Assembly (NCBI RefSeq): GCF_030272615.1
Contig: NC_081409.1
Location: 25,739,406 to 25,803,405, forward strand
Direction: 5' to 3'
Source: Cryptomeria japonica
Lineage: Eukaryota; Streptophyta; Pinopsida; Cupressales; Cupressaceae
DNA length: 64,000 nt
Part shown: positions 36,288 to 47,309 of the stretch, in pieces
Layout: every line of letters begins with the position of its first letter
Numbering within the stretch: the stretch's first letter is position 1
Notes under the pieces: model-generated
The model's input: only the letters and a program-made list of their open reading frames with translations
The model's database searches: none
Told to the model about the DNA's origin: nothing
Position numbers and translations under genes: made by a program

Positions 36288-36924
36288 CTGGCTGTTGGAA
36301 ATATTGTCATTGATGTCAAAGAGGCTTGGACAAATTTGTCATTGATGTCAATGGAGAAATCTAAGGACAACATGTTGCTGCAGGAGGATTGAATCAGATG
36401 TCTTATGCAGAAGTTTTATGAACAGAAGCATTAAATATAAAGGGAAATATTTATTTCAAGTTAGAAATTTATCCTCAAATTGGGCCGACCCATCTTGCCC
36501 TATTTTGGCACCTCTATGCTAATCCTATTTGGTAGACAGATAAAGATTATTTTTGGGCCGACCTCCTTGAGGCTAGTGCCCAAATTAGGCAAGCAAACAA
36601 AATAAATAAAAATCCATTGCTGCTGGTAGCTCTCCTATTTTTGGTGTCTATCTTCGAGGAGTTTAAATAAAATAAAATGTATTAAATGCTGATTGGGCTA
36701 ACCTCTTTGGAGAGGTGTATCTTTTGGGTGAAGAGGTGCATTTGTTGATATAAATAAGAGATCATTTGGAGCTTATTATCAAGTTTTTCATTGAATATTA
36801 TCATCAGATATAGAGCACAAAAAGGAAGAGTTAAAGTAGAAAACGCGAAGAGTGTTTCAGATTTATATTGAAGAAATTTGGAGAAGAATCATGAAGGTAA
36901 TGTAAATGAAGACTGTGAAGAAAT

Positions 36925-37045
36925 ATTTGCAGGTTTAAGGGCAGATTTTTGAGTGTTTCAATGCAGATTTTTGAGTGTTGCGGGGCAGATTTAAGAGCAG
37001 ATTTCTGAGTGTTGCAGGGCAGATTTAAGAGCAGATTTGTAAGTG
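36925..37045 (+). repeat. Tandem repeats with GCAGATTT(T/A)
   Basis: Repeated GCAGATTT...GAGTGTTGC(A/G)GGGCAGATTTAAGA phrases, a unit of about 40 bases, downstream of the TATA box of the solo LTR. Confidence 0.75.
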
Positions 37046-37264
37046 AAATTAGAGTAGAACTTAATGCAGAAATACTTGTGGAAGCAATGTATTCTTGTGA
37101 TCAGGATTGTGAGTGCATAACATTATTCAATTCAGATCTGTGAAAGAAGTCAGATTTGTGAAGGAAAGACTTACATCATCCAAAGTTAGATTTGTGATCA
37201 GAATTGTGAGGGAAAGTATATTCATATTCAGATCTTGTAAAGACATATCATCCATTGAAAAAGT

Positions 37265-37440
37265 TGTGGGTTGGTGCTCACAAAGTTTATAAGAGGAGAT
37301 TGGTATCTCTAGTGGGTTGGCGCTCTCAAAGTTTATAACAGGGGATCAATGTCTCTATCGGGTTGGTGCTCGTGAAGTTTATAAGTGGGGATTGGTGTCT
37401 CCCGTAGGTTGGTGCCTACAAAGATTGTAAGAGATTTTGT
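37265..37440 (+). repeat. Four tandem repeats with GGGTTGGTGCTC
   Basis: Four copies of a unit of about 55 bases: GGGTTGG(T/C)GCTC...AAGTTTATAA...GG(A/G)GAT(T/C)(G/A)(G/A)T(A/G)TCTC. It is comparable in place to the CTCCTAACAGGG repeats of the copia LTR at 51350-51600. Confidence 0.8.
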
Positions 37441-37879
37441 ATATCAAACAATATTTTGCCGTGGTTTTCTTGGGTTTCTACGTAAATTGTGTGTTCTACT
37501 TATGTTGTGTGATTGTTGCATCTTATGTGAATGATATTGAGCAATTGATATGTTTATGGTTTTAACTTTGAAAAAGTAAAGAATTGTACTACATTGATTC
37601 ACCCCTTTCTCTTAGTATAATCATGTGCTCATCACTAGCTTTATATCCTACAACTTTCTGTCCCCTTCCTTGTAGCCATGTTGTTCGTGTGAAAGGAGAT
37701 GTAAGTTGGAATAAACATATACTAAGTTCTCTGCTATTTTTGAATGTAATCTATTGCACTTTACTAAGTGGATGAAATATTACGTGTTTCAATTCCTCTT
37801 AGATGCAAATGAACTAGTAACTTATGAAGACAAAGTAAAGAGATAGAATTATACATTCATTTTAATTTAAGAAAAAAAT

Positions 37880-40500
37880 TTAAAAAATATAAATTTTGAT
37901 TGTGAGGGGTTTTGGATGTTGGAATTGTTGGCCATGGGAGCACCACCAATTCTGACCATCCTTAAACTTCTTTTGAAGAGCCTCAATACTTTGACAATTT
38001 GAGTGTACAAAATCAATAAACTCACTTGTGACTACATCATGCAAATTAGGATTAGGCAAGAGTCTACAAAATGCTACTTTTAACTCTTTAGCAACTTCAA
38101 AATCTCTACATGGAGCAACCTTTGTTGGCAGTTGACACAAAAAAAATCTCAACATTATAGTATTTTGGACTCAATGCAAAGGCAAGAAGATGTAGTGGGG
38201 TGGTCACTGTTTTCCATTTTTATTCAATAATTGTGTGCACTTGTTTGAAGAAAGTTTAGGGTTTTTCTCTTTCATATTTATGATGCTTTTCATCTTTTCA
38301 ATCATTGAGTCAATGACATCATATATCTCTTCCAAGCAAGGCTTGTCCATGTAAGTATAACAAATCATGCTCAAAATAGGCTTAGTGAAAGTAAGGAGAT
38401 ACTCCACACCATTCCACCAAAAGTCATCTATGATTATTTGTTTAATATTTGTTGCTCTCTTATTGTTGCTTTTCTTTTATATGGGCCAATGTTGGCTAAT
38501 CACCATGCTACAAAGTGTCTCTTGAACTTTCACAAGTCGTTTCAAGATGATTGTGTTAGAGGTGAAATGGGTGTTAACAACCTATTCAAATATTAAAAAA
38601 AAAATTAAAAACAAAATTTAAAAAATAATTAGAATATTGACGCAGCCATGATCCGGAGGGTCCTCAAGGAGAACAATCCAGATCATGCAACAAGAGTAAC
38701 GCAACGGAAGCAACAACACAACACAGAGAAAATGCAAGATCATACATCTGCAATATCATAGATTCATCATAAACGAGCCGACAATATCCAGTATACATAT
38801 AGAATTACAGGCCTAGACCGGCTTACATTCCATATTACAATCCACCCGGACCTCCAAGAGGTATCCAAATTACATAACATGAAATCATTCTCATACAAAC
38901 TCTCGCTGTCCCTCGAAGGATCAATTACAACAATATAAATAGCATCCGGAACACATCTAGGTCGGCCACAAAAGATTGCATTCTCCAAGGACAGGAAAAT
39001 GAAATGTGTAAGATAGGTCAGACCCAAAACGTGAAGATCACCTCTGCCAAAGGCAATAATGAAGTGTGGACCACCAAGGAATGTCGGCCAAAGGCCTAGG
39101 AACATCGTATGTGGTGCCAATTAGATCCGCAAGTCGAGAAATCGCTCCGTAAGAGAAGAAATCTCCAACTAGCTGTTAAGCTCAAAACTGCTCCGGGAAC
39201 CAAGAAACAACCCATCCGGAAGCAATAAATTGCCAAAAAAAAGTCCAGATGAATTGGAAATCTAGAACAAGGAATAAGAGCACGTCTGGAAGCCAAGAAT
39301 CTCATCCGCAATGAAAAAGGAACAACCACTGGAGAATTCCAGAAGTAGCACAGAAACTGCAACATAGAACAAGAACAACTAAAAATAAAATATATTTTTT
39401 GTTGATGCAAGATTGCTCATCGACTGGGAATGCTCCTGCATCAAATACACAATCAAATTATGAAAATGTAAAATTTTATATTACTTCACTTACCTTAAGT
39501 AGCTTCTATTTTGAAAATGATTTAAAAATGCCTTGCAATGTGTAGTAGTTGGTGATGAACAATAGGATGTCCTCAACCTCTACATACAACTCTTTGATCC
39601 AATTAATTTTATTCTTAATCTTTTGTGGCATAAGATTGAGAAGGAGGACTGCATAAGGTGTCCAAAAGATGTGTGAATAATGTTCCTCAACCAGCAATCC
39701 GGTAGCTCTACAATTTTTTGCACAATGATATTGTTATGACTTGAACAAAATTATGGAATCCCTCTTCCTCAATAACTATGATGAGAATATCTGCAATAAA
39801 TTAGCCATCTTTCACCTGCCCTTCACGATTCCATGGCTCTCAAAAACATGTCCCCTTAGGGGACTCTGCTAACATTGATCAAGGGTTGCTTTTTACCATC
39901 TTTCCACCCATTGAAAACAATGGATACCTTTGTCTCAACCCATGAATCACTTATAGGATTCAATGAATCTTCTACAATCTTGACCTCTTTTTTCAAAAAG
40001 GTGCTACACACCTTCTCAAAACTTGGACCAGGTTGTACCATTTTGTTGTCTCATCAAAGCCAACCCATTTGCATAAATCCATCTTGCTATGTGTTGATTG
40101 ATAATGTCTCGAGTCTCATTTTGAAACACAATTTCTAAATGTACCTTCGATCTTTTGTTTGTAGTGCGTTCTTCACCTTTAGGAGTGGCCAAAAATGGGT
40201 GGTTCTCTACCACAACATTGGGATTAGGTGGGGGCATTGGGGGCTTTGTTCCCTTTAATTTTCTTTTTTCTAAGGGGTGATTTGATTTATGACATGCTAG
40301 TTCATTTGCTTGCTCGTTCCATAATTTATGCTATCACTTGCTCCAATGACATGGGTACATCATTCTTTCTAGAGCAAGCTTGATGCCTTGTCTTGGTAAT
40401 CCACACAAATGAGCTTTCACCTAACTATATGAACTTGAATATTTAATATCACATTCTTGACAAATCCAAATATAACCCCCACCACCTAGAATTGGTTGTA
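37880..40500 (-). pseudogene. hAT-family transposase gene (BED finger, DUF659-like, hAT C-terminal), broken
   Basis: On the minus strand: a BED-type finger near 40500-40380 (WICQECDIKYSSSYS then VKAHLCGLP), a central catalytic-type region near 40240-39500 (VHLEIVF, SDSWVETKVSIVFNGWKD, YSHIFWTPYAVLLLNLM), and a C-terminal part near 38580-37890 (DDFWWNGVEYLLTFTKPILS, and WWCSHGQQFQ as the hAT dimerisation tail). An intron is visible from 39493 to 38582 (GTAAGT donor after CTTAAG, TTGAATAG acceptor). A solo LTR of 806 bases has landed in it. Several stops and frame changes occur in the exons, including overlap of frames near 40016-40041 and a stop just after FKSFSK near 39506. The terminal inverted repeats of the transposon were not found. 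An inactive DNA transposon. Confidence 0.82.
38633..39448. mobile_element. Solo LTR inside the hAT intron
   Basis: Block 38638-39443 begins TGACGCAGCCATGATCC and ends CTCCTGCATCA, with flanks AATAT (38633-38637) and AATAC (39444-39448), one mismatch. TATAAATAG at about 38934-38942 would suit a plus-strand LTR, but orientation is not certain. No coding sequence. Confidence 0.72.
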
Positions 40501-41069
40501 CCATATGAAAATACTTTCATAGAGGGGAACTAAGATTTGTTTCGAATTTAAGTCAAACTATGGAGCTAGAACTAGTTGCGATTGTGATTCCTATGGCAAG
40601 AAATTTTATAAACAATGCATTCAAAACAAAATAAAATGCTAAAAATAAAAAATAGATATATAAAACCTAGCTCTTTTGATACATTCATAGAAGAATAAAA
40701 GAAACAAAGTTTAGAGTTCGTTTCATGTTTGCAAAATGAAAATGGAGGAAAAAAATTGAAGAACTTACTCCTTTACAAAATAATTCTTTTATGATTTTCT
40801 TGGCAGCCAATGGACACTTGTAAATACGTAGGAATGACAATGTAATTGTTGTAGAATTTTTAAACAGCTACCGTTGTTGATTCAACAAGCAAAAATGAAT
40901 GTTTAACCTCTTGGAATGATATTTGTTTCTTGCAATAGAAATGAGCTAAAATGAACTTGTTTTGCTGTTTGATATTTTTGTTTCCAAGTCAAAGTCAAAA
41001 GAAATTTAAAAAAAATAAAATAAAATTGTGCAGAGGATAGATGGGTTTGCCCAGTTCCCCCAAATTCAT
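40501..41069. other. Flank of the hAT gene, nothing else recognised
   Basis: AT-rich. Probably the 5' part of the transposon, but no terminal inverted repeat or 8-base duplication could be fixed. Confidence 0.4.
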
Positions 41070-41370
41070 TGATGCAGACGAATCCTTAGATCTTGCAAAT
41101 TAACAAACACATCTTCTGTATAACAGAGGAAATAAGCACCATAGAACAGAACAAACAAGAACACAGGGCTTCATACCCCTTGAGTCTCTTTCCTTTATTC
41201 ATTATTCTCAACAAGAAAATTACATTTCCAAAAACTATCCTTTTCCTACGATTCCAGCTCCCCCTTTATTTAGCAACAAACTCCTTAATTATCTCCTTAA
41301 CAGAGACTATAGTCCCAAATGATCTCCTACGAAGACTATCAGCAACAGCAGCCCAGATGGAAGTGTGACA
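41070..41370 (-). mobile_element. Probable short solo LTR (301 bases)
   Basis: On the minus strand it runs from TGTCACACTTCC to GTCTGCATCA, with CTAAATAAAGGGGGAG and GAATAATGAATAAAG in between. The ends and composition fit a compact copia LTR, but the flanks (TTCAT, CAAAA) do not match. Confidence 0.5.
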
Positions 41371-42462
41371 CAAAACTATATGTTTATATGGATGCATATG
41401 CTTTTACGTAGTGGAATTAATGAAGTGTTATGAATGTGAATGAACCAACAAGGGATATGAGAAGAGCAAAGGGGGTTGGAGAGAGGGTAGGGAGAATGAG
41501 GAAATTAAGGTTAAAGATAAGTGGGAGAGGGTGCAAAAGATTAGAAGGTGATGTATGCAAATGCAAACACAGACAAAATTGAACGAGAATAATAAAAAGG
41601 AATGTGAGTAAAGAGAGTAATTGCAAAGTCAATGAAAATGAAACTAGGACCAAGAAATCAAGAGCAGGTGAGGGAGGGTAGGTATATAAGGTGGGAGGAA
41701 GAAAGGAGCACACCCAAAGAACGCAGGGGTTGGCTTTGGAGACAAGACTAGAGCTGGGGGGCACCACTAAGGAACTTATTGAGGGAGGAAGGGTTAGGGA
41801 GAGACAAATTAAACTAAGCCGGAGGAGGCAAATCAGAGAAGAAAGATTGAGAGATAGAGGAGGGGGCAAAGACAAAGGGCCCTAGATAAGGGTGGAGGAG
41901 AAAGGGGAGAGGGAGGAGAGAGAATATGGGTTCTATTTAAAATTATGGCTTTTATGTCTGCTGCTTATATACTCTGCAATGTCTGGGATTACTATGATTC
42001 TAGGATGGTTATCACTGCAAACTTATTGACACTAATGGTTTTTTCATCTTTACATTGAAACATGCGGCATTTCAATTCCTCTTTGATAGTGGGCAGATGA
42101 ATATAAGTTAATAATTAGATTCTCTTTCTGCAACAAGAAGCTTCAATTTTCCTTTACTAGGTGATGGATGCATTTGAGGTATGCTTTTCTAAAGAAAATT
42201 CAGCCTCCTTTAGTTTGTTTAAATTATTATTTTTATTGATTCAATGTTGGAAAAGATTTAAGGTTTATGTTGTAATAAAGTCACTTTAGTGACCTCCTTT
42301 GTCTCCAGAACTGAGAGAAACACTGATTACCAATAAAAACCTATAGAAGTATCTCTGGTTTGTGTTTATACTTCCATGATTATGTCTCGTTTCTTTGCAA
42401 ATCAGGCTAATGATAAATTCATATACAGATTGTATTATTAATATTTATGCCAACTTTTGTCT
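41371..42462. other. Purine-rich stretch then AT-rich spacer
   Basis: 41440-41930 is strongly G+A-rich on the plus strand (GGGAGAGGGAGGAGAGAG). The proline/leucine/serine-rich reading frame antisense to it is explained by that bias. No gene supported. Confidence 0.5.
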
Positions 42463-44066
42463 GGGAAATTTTGACGAAGGTAAGAAACAGTAATTCCTAG
42501 TATTTGAACTGAACTTTATTTGTAATTTAAAGTGTCAAGTAATTACAAAGGATGAATTTACTTAAAGGTTGAAACATACCAGATCCCATATAGGTTTTTA
42601 CATAAACCACCATGAATTGGTTTATGCTTTAAAACTTAAAAGTGATCTATAAAACATTCAATTTAATCCCATAGAGATGAAACCAACCTTGAACAATCTG
42701 AAGTCTGGACTGACTGTTTTTGAAAGTACCTCAAAAACATCTTTGTTATCACAGAAATGGTGAAAAAAGATATTAGCATGTAAATGGCTAGGAACTTCAT
42801 TTCATCCATGAATTTGGATAAGCGTGAAAAAAGTGGGGTATAGGCACATTTTATGACTTATTGCAGATGTATGTGTGTGTACGTATGTTGAACTTTAATC
42901 TTGTTGATTAGTTCGTCATGACATTGTCCCAAGAAATCAGGCCTATCTCTGGACGACAGAGCTCTTATTGTTGGTATAAAAATAAAGCAAAGCTGGTAAC
43001 CAGACAATAACAAGCCAATTTTCTTGGCAACATTTTGTAAAATGGTTCTCTTCCTCCGGACAGCAGGTTCTAACGCTAACCAACCTGATTGTTGATGCCA
43101 TTCAACTAGCATAAGGTGATAATGAAATCAATCCTTATTCCAGAAACAAAACATTAATTCTGTACAAATCAATAATCATCTCAAAACATATTTAATAGTT
43201 GAGGGAGATACTAACATTTAAAATCTACATAGGTTTAATAATTGAGGGAAATTTTGACGAGGGTAAGAAACAGTAATTCCTAGTAATTGAACTGAACTTT
43301 ATTTGTAATGTATTAAGTGCCAAGGAATTATGAAAGATGAATTTACTTAAGGTTGAAAACTTGAAACATACCAGATCCCATATAGGTTTTTACATAAACC
43401 ACTATGAATTGGTTTATACTTAAAAACTTAAAAGTGATCTATAAAACATTCAATTTAAGTCTATAGAGGTGAAACCAACCTTGAACAATCTGAAGCCTGG
43501 ACTGACCGTTTTTGGAAATTCCTCAAAACCATCTTTATTATCACAGAAATGGTGAAGAAAAATACTAGCATGTAAATGGCTAGGAACTTCATTTCATCCA
43601 TGAATTTGGAAAAGCCTGAAAAAGTGGGGTGCAGGCACATTTTATGACTTGTTGCAGATTTATGTGTGTGTATGTATATTGAACTTATAATCTTGTTGAT
43701 TTGCTTGTCATGACATTTTTCCAAGAAATCAGGCCCATCTCTGGTTGACAGAGCTCTGATCGTTGGTATAAAAATAAAGTAAAGCTGATAAAGCAAAAAA
43801 TAAATAAAGATTCTTTTATAGTCCATGGCAACCAGACAATACCAAGCCAATTTTCTTGGCAACATTTTGTAAAATGGTTCTCTTATTCCTGACAGCAGTT
43901 TCTAACTCCAACTAAACTCAATGTGGATGCCATCTAACTAGCATAAGGTGATAATGAAATCAATTCCTCTTCTAGAAACAAAACATTAATTCTGTACGCA
44001 TCATCTCAATAAATATTTAATAATTGAGGGAGATACTAACATTTGAAATCTACATAGGTTTATTTG
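42463..44066 (-). repeat. Tandem duplication of about 780 bases downstream of the TPR gene
   Basis: Copy 1 (42463-43245) and copy 2 (43246 to about 44066) both start GGGAAATTTTGACGA(A/G)GGTAAG and share their whole length with modest divergence. Copy 2 has about 40 extra bases near 43795. Copy 2 abuts the stop codon of the TPR gene, so the unit is that gene's 3' flank. The stretch holds no intact reading frame of its own. Confidence 0.9.
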
Positions 44067-44081
44067 TACCATGCGTATTTG

Positions 44082-44771
44082 TCATATTTCTCTCTGCCAC
44101 AAAAAAAATGCATAACTCCCAAGTATAATTGGGTCATGGGGATCTTTTTGCAGTGCTGCATCGAACAATTCGTCTGCTTTCTCTTCATTGCCCATCAACA
44201 CCCAAGAAAATACTGCATACTCTACCAACAATCGAGGATTCCAAGGCTCCATTGCAAGGGCTCGTTCATAATATTTCTCTGCCAAATCCTTCTGCATCCA
44301 AACCTTGCTCAGGTACCGTGCGAAATCCCTATCAAAATGCCTATCAGGATCCAATTCCATGCCCCTATATTTTTCAATCCTTGCATTCAGAATTCTCGTA
44401 GCTTGTTCATAAGGTAGCCAACCATAAGGCAGTGTTGCAGAGGACAAGTCATCTGAAAGCACAGGCCGATAACCAAGATTTGTATATTCAACTCTTGCTG
44501 TAGGCAAAATGTCATCAGATGGACCGCCTATGAAAAACGGCTGATCGGATTCTTTTAACTTAGGTTCCTGGTTATTGCCTTTAAAATGGTCTTCCTGCTC
44601 GTGATCATGACCTAAATTACCAAGCATAAGCCTTGGCATAGGCCATGATTTCCTCTGTATGACATTTTCATACAACTTTTTTTGTGTACTCTTTACTCGA
44701 TCATTTACATGAAATGACACATTCCTAGAGACCACTGGTGCCCAAATCCGTACAATTGCCATTCCTTCCAA
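44082..44771 (-). CDS. Tetratricopeptide-repeat (TPR) protein
   Basis: 229 residues on the minus strand with no retroelement features. Residues about 158-191 (LAEKYYERALAMEPWNPRLL) and 192-225 (KADELFDAALQKDPHDPIIL) are two clear TPR units, helix pairs that bind partner proteins. The preceding 140 residues are polar, with a YGWLPYEQATRILN segment just before the repeats. No transmembrane segment is seen. The N-terminus (basic, with RIWAPVVSRNVSF) might be a targeting peptide, but that is weak. The frame ends in the middle of what would be a further helix (AFFLWQREI), so the gene may have more exons or be shortened. It is short for a plant TPR protein. The flanks are duplicated on both sides. 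I know no specific named relative. Confidence 0.62.
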   Translation of the reverse strand: MEGMAIVRIWAPVVSRNVSFHVNDRVKSTQKKLYENVIQRKSWPMPRLMLGNLGHDHEQEDHFKGNNQEPKLKESDQPFFIGGPSDDILPTARVEYTNLGYRPVLSDDLSSATLPYGWLPYEQATRILNARIEKYRGMELDPDRHFDRDFARYLSKVWMQKDLAEKYYERALAMEPWNPRLLVEYAVFSWVLMGNEEKADELFDAALQKDPHDPIILGSYAFFLWQREI

Positions 44772-44936
44772 GCCCTTAATTCTTCAGCACAATTTATTTA
44801 GATTGATCAAACCTGCTGTGGAAAAATGATGCCAAAGCCGAATACCAACGTGCATGGATCAATATCTTCTGTAAAACTCAAGGCTGGTAAACTAAAACAG
44901 AAGTGCCCTGCCTCCAGGAACAAGAAAGTATTCTAC
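44772..44936 (-). other. Short upstream region of the TPR gene
   Basis: The 165 bases between the start codon and the tandem repeat. No clear TATA box was recognised on the minus strand. Confidence 0.35.
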
Positions 44937-45508
44937 AACATTTGAGACTGGTTAAGAACAACAATTTAAATACTCAAATCCCCTGAACATCAAAATGTTA
45001 TCTCTTAAACAGAGCATTTACTGCAAGCTTCATGTTGGAAAATTCCCTCAATGAATTTAGAGAGCAGGAACATCAGATTTCTTGCCAATAAGAAAGAAAA
45101 AAGAATCTATCGTATCTTATTCCCGGCATTGGTTGTATTAAGTTATTCCAGAGACACCAAGAACTCAAGGAGTTGTTCTGCCTCGATTGTTTTCGATTCT
45201 TTGCTTCCTACTGTTACATTAGAGAGGCTGAAACATTTGAGACTGGTTAAGAACATCAATTGAATACCCAATCCACCTGAACATCAAATTTTTCTCTCTT
45301 AAATAGACATTTTACTGCAACCTTCATGCTGTAGCATTCTCTCGATGAAATTAGAAAACAGAAACATCAGATTTCTTGCCTACGTGAAAGAAAAAGAATC
45401 TAAATTATCTTGTTCTTGGCACTGATTGTATTAAGTTATTCCGGAAACCCCAAGAACTCAGAGTTGTTCGGCCTTTTCTTTTCGATTCTTTGCTTCCTAC
45501 TGTTCTCC
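44937..45508. repeat. Tandem duplication of about 295 bases upstream of the TPR gene
   Basis: Copy 1 (44937-45231) and copy 2 (45232 to about 45508) share AACATTTGAGACTGGTTAAG, CAGATTTCTTGCC and TTCTTTGCTTCCTACTGTT in the same order. It is diverged, and lies where the promoter or 5' leader of the minus-strand TPR gene would be. Confidence 0.9.
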
Positions 45509-47309
45509 CTTTTGGAAAATGCTTTCTGGCCTTGTTGCGTATGACGGGCCATATTATTTGAAATTTTCAGAGCATGTTGCAAGTATGCTTGGAAAGAATG
45601 TTCTCTTTTTAAGTCATTTCTTGCCACAAAAAGTGTGTTGTGTTTGGGAATATCAAGCACTTGATATTCAAGGTAAATTGATTTTTGCGGGCATCTTTTA
45701 CAACGTTCCTTTTTCAACGATTTAAGGTAATTGATTTTGAGGATATCTTTTTTTTCTTTTATTTACTATTAATAAAAATAATCAAGAATTTATTTATTAA
45801 AAAAAATTCAAGCACTTTTTATTGCTATTCAAGGGTACTGAATATTTACTATTTTATCGAAGATTTTGAGGGAAACATTTTGTATACTTTACTAGAGATT
45901 TTAAGGCTCTCACAATATAAGATAATTGACAAAGATATTTTTAAAAAATACGAGAGATTTATTTATATGAATGTTTTAGAATACATTTAGTATTTATTTA
46001 GGGGATCATTAATTATTTATTTTATATAATTTGTGTTGATAGATTTTTTAAATTAATATTGTAAAGATCAAAAGTGTATATCTGTACATTTTATACTATT
46101 TTGTGTGGGTATTTTGGGTATATTGTCTAAGCACATAATTTCAAGGGATTCAATATTTTGATTAATTCGAAATTCAATTTGACATTTAAAAATATATTTG
46201 AACTCATTTTAGAAACTTTTCACATTCTAGAATATAGTTCTTTGCCAAGTTCAAGATTGTAGGTATGACCTCGACCTAATTCAAGGTTGAATATATGAGA
46301 TTTACCTACTTTTTTTAAATTAAATTTTTATAATGGGCCCAAACCAATTTAGTTCTAAATTGTTGTTGTACTCACTAACCTTTGTGCCAAAACTTTTTAA
46401 ATTGTATGCCTAGGACATGCATAAAGGACATTACCTCTTCTTATTTCAAGAAAGCAAGGGGATCCATCATCAAGACAACCCTCTTGCATTAATTTGTCAC
46501 AAGGATTACTCAACACTTTACAACAAATCCATTTGTATTAGTCACATAAGCAACACCATCCCTTGCATTAACAAATATCAAAAGACTAGCTCCTGCACTA
46601 GGTCACTCCAACATCTATCACATCATGCCACATTGCATCAAGTCTCAAAAGCCTTAGTACACTAGGTCACTCCAACATCTATCACATCGTGTCACATTGC
46701 ATCAAGTCTCAAAAGCCTTAGCATCATCATAGCTACATTAGTAGCTTCTTGTTTTCCAACTTCATTAAAATAGTTGAATCAATCAATGGGGCTTGGTTGC
46801 TATCGAGGAAGTGATTCATATCAATCCCTTAAACCCACAAATTAATTTCCAAAAGAAAATGCCATGTTTTATATTACTTCATGCTTGCAAACATTGTTAA
46901 ATGGCAAATAACTAAATAGTCGAGTGATGCAAACAAAAATACACTATATTATTTATATGCTATTTACATACTTAGAAACCATTAAAAGGCAATACAATAG
47001 GACTTTGATTCCTAGTTTGAATAATATTTGGCCCTTGGTTGTGCATTTCTTTCTTCCATTCTCCATCGTATTCTACAACTAAAACTCTCCATAATAATTA
47101 ACTCCCTAACTACCTATCTCTTTGAACCCTAAATGCCATAATAGTTATTCAATCGTAACTTTATTCTTCAAGCTAAAAAGAGAAAGGCATGACAATCATT
47201 AATTAAAGGTTTGAAAACATCAAAACTATCAAACAACTAACTAAAATTAGTAAAAACAAATTCCTTATAAATATTTAGCCAACTCAATTGACAAGATGTG
47301 AGAATCAAT
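45509..47309. other. AT-rich intergenic stretch
   Basis: No gene supported. The stretch 45740-46260 is very AT-rich. A 64-base tandem duplication lies at 46596-46723. Confidence 0.5.
46596..46723. repeat. Tandem duplication, 64-base unit
   Basis: CACTAGGTCACTCCAACATC and the following bases occur twice head to tail (46596-46659 and 46660-46723) with only a few differences, so it is recent relative to its surroundings. Confidence 0.9.

Larger units (their letters stand above)
36288..37639 (+). mobile_element. Ty1/copia solo LTR with near-matching TSD
   Basis: LTR 36293-37634 starts TGTTGGAAATATTGTCATTG and ends GTGCTCATCA. Flanks are CTGGC (36288-36292) and CTAGC (37635-37639), one mismatch. 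TATAAATA is at 36749-36756, and TTGATTCACCCC near 37597 is a copia LTR landmark. The transcribed part contains two tandem arrays (36925-37045 and 37265-37440). No PBS or coding region follows. Confidence 0.75.

Noticed and set aside
41417-41875. 152-residue Pro/Leu/Ser-rich frame on the minus strand
   Set aside because: It is the complement of a purine-rich tract, so the composition explains the lack of stops. No start context or domain.
43461-43865. 134-residue minus-strand frame in the duplicated TPR 3' flank
   Set aside because: The equivalent place in the other copy does not keep the frame, so it is unlikely to be coding.
46417-46723. Possible CRISPR-like or satellite array
   Set aside because: Only two copies of a 64-base unit with no spacers. 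It is a simple tandem duplication.
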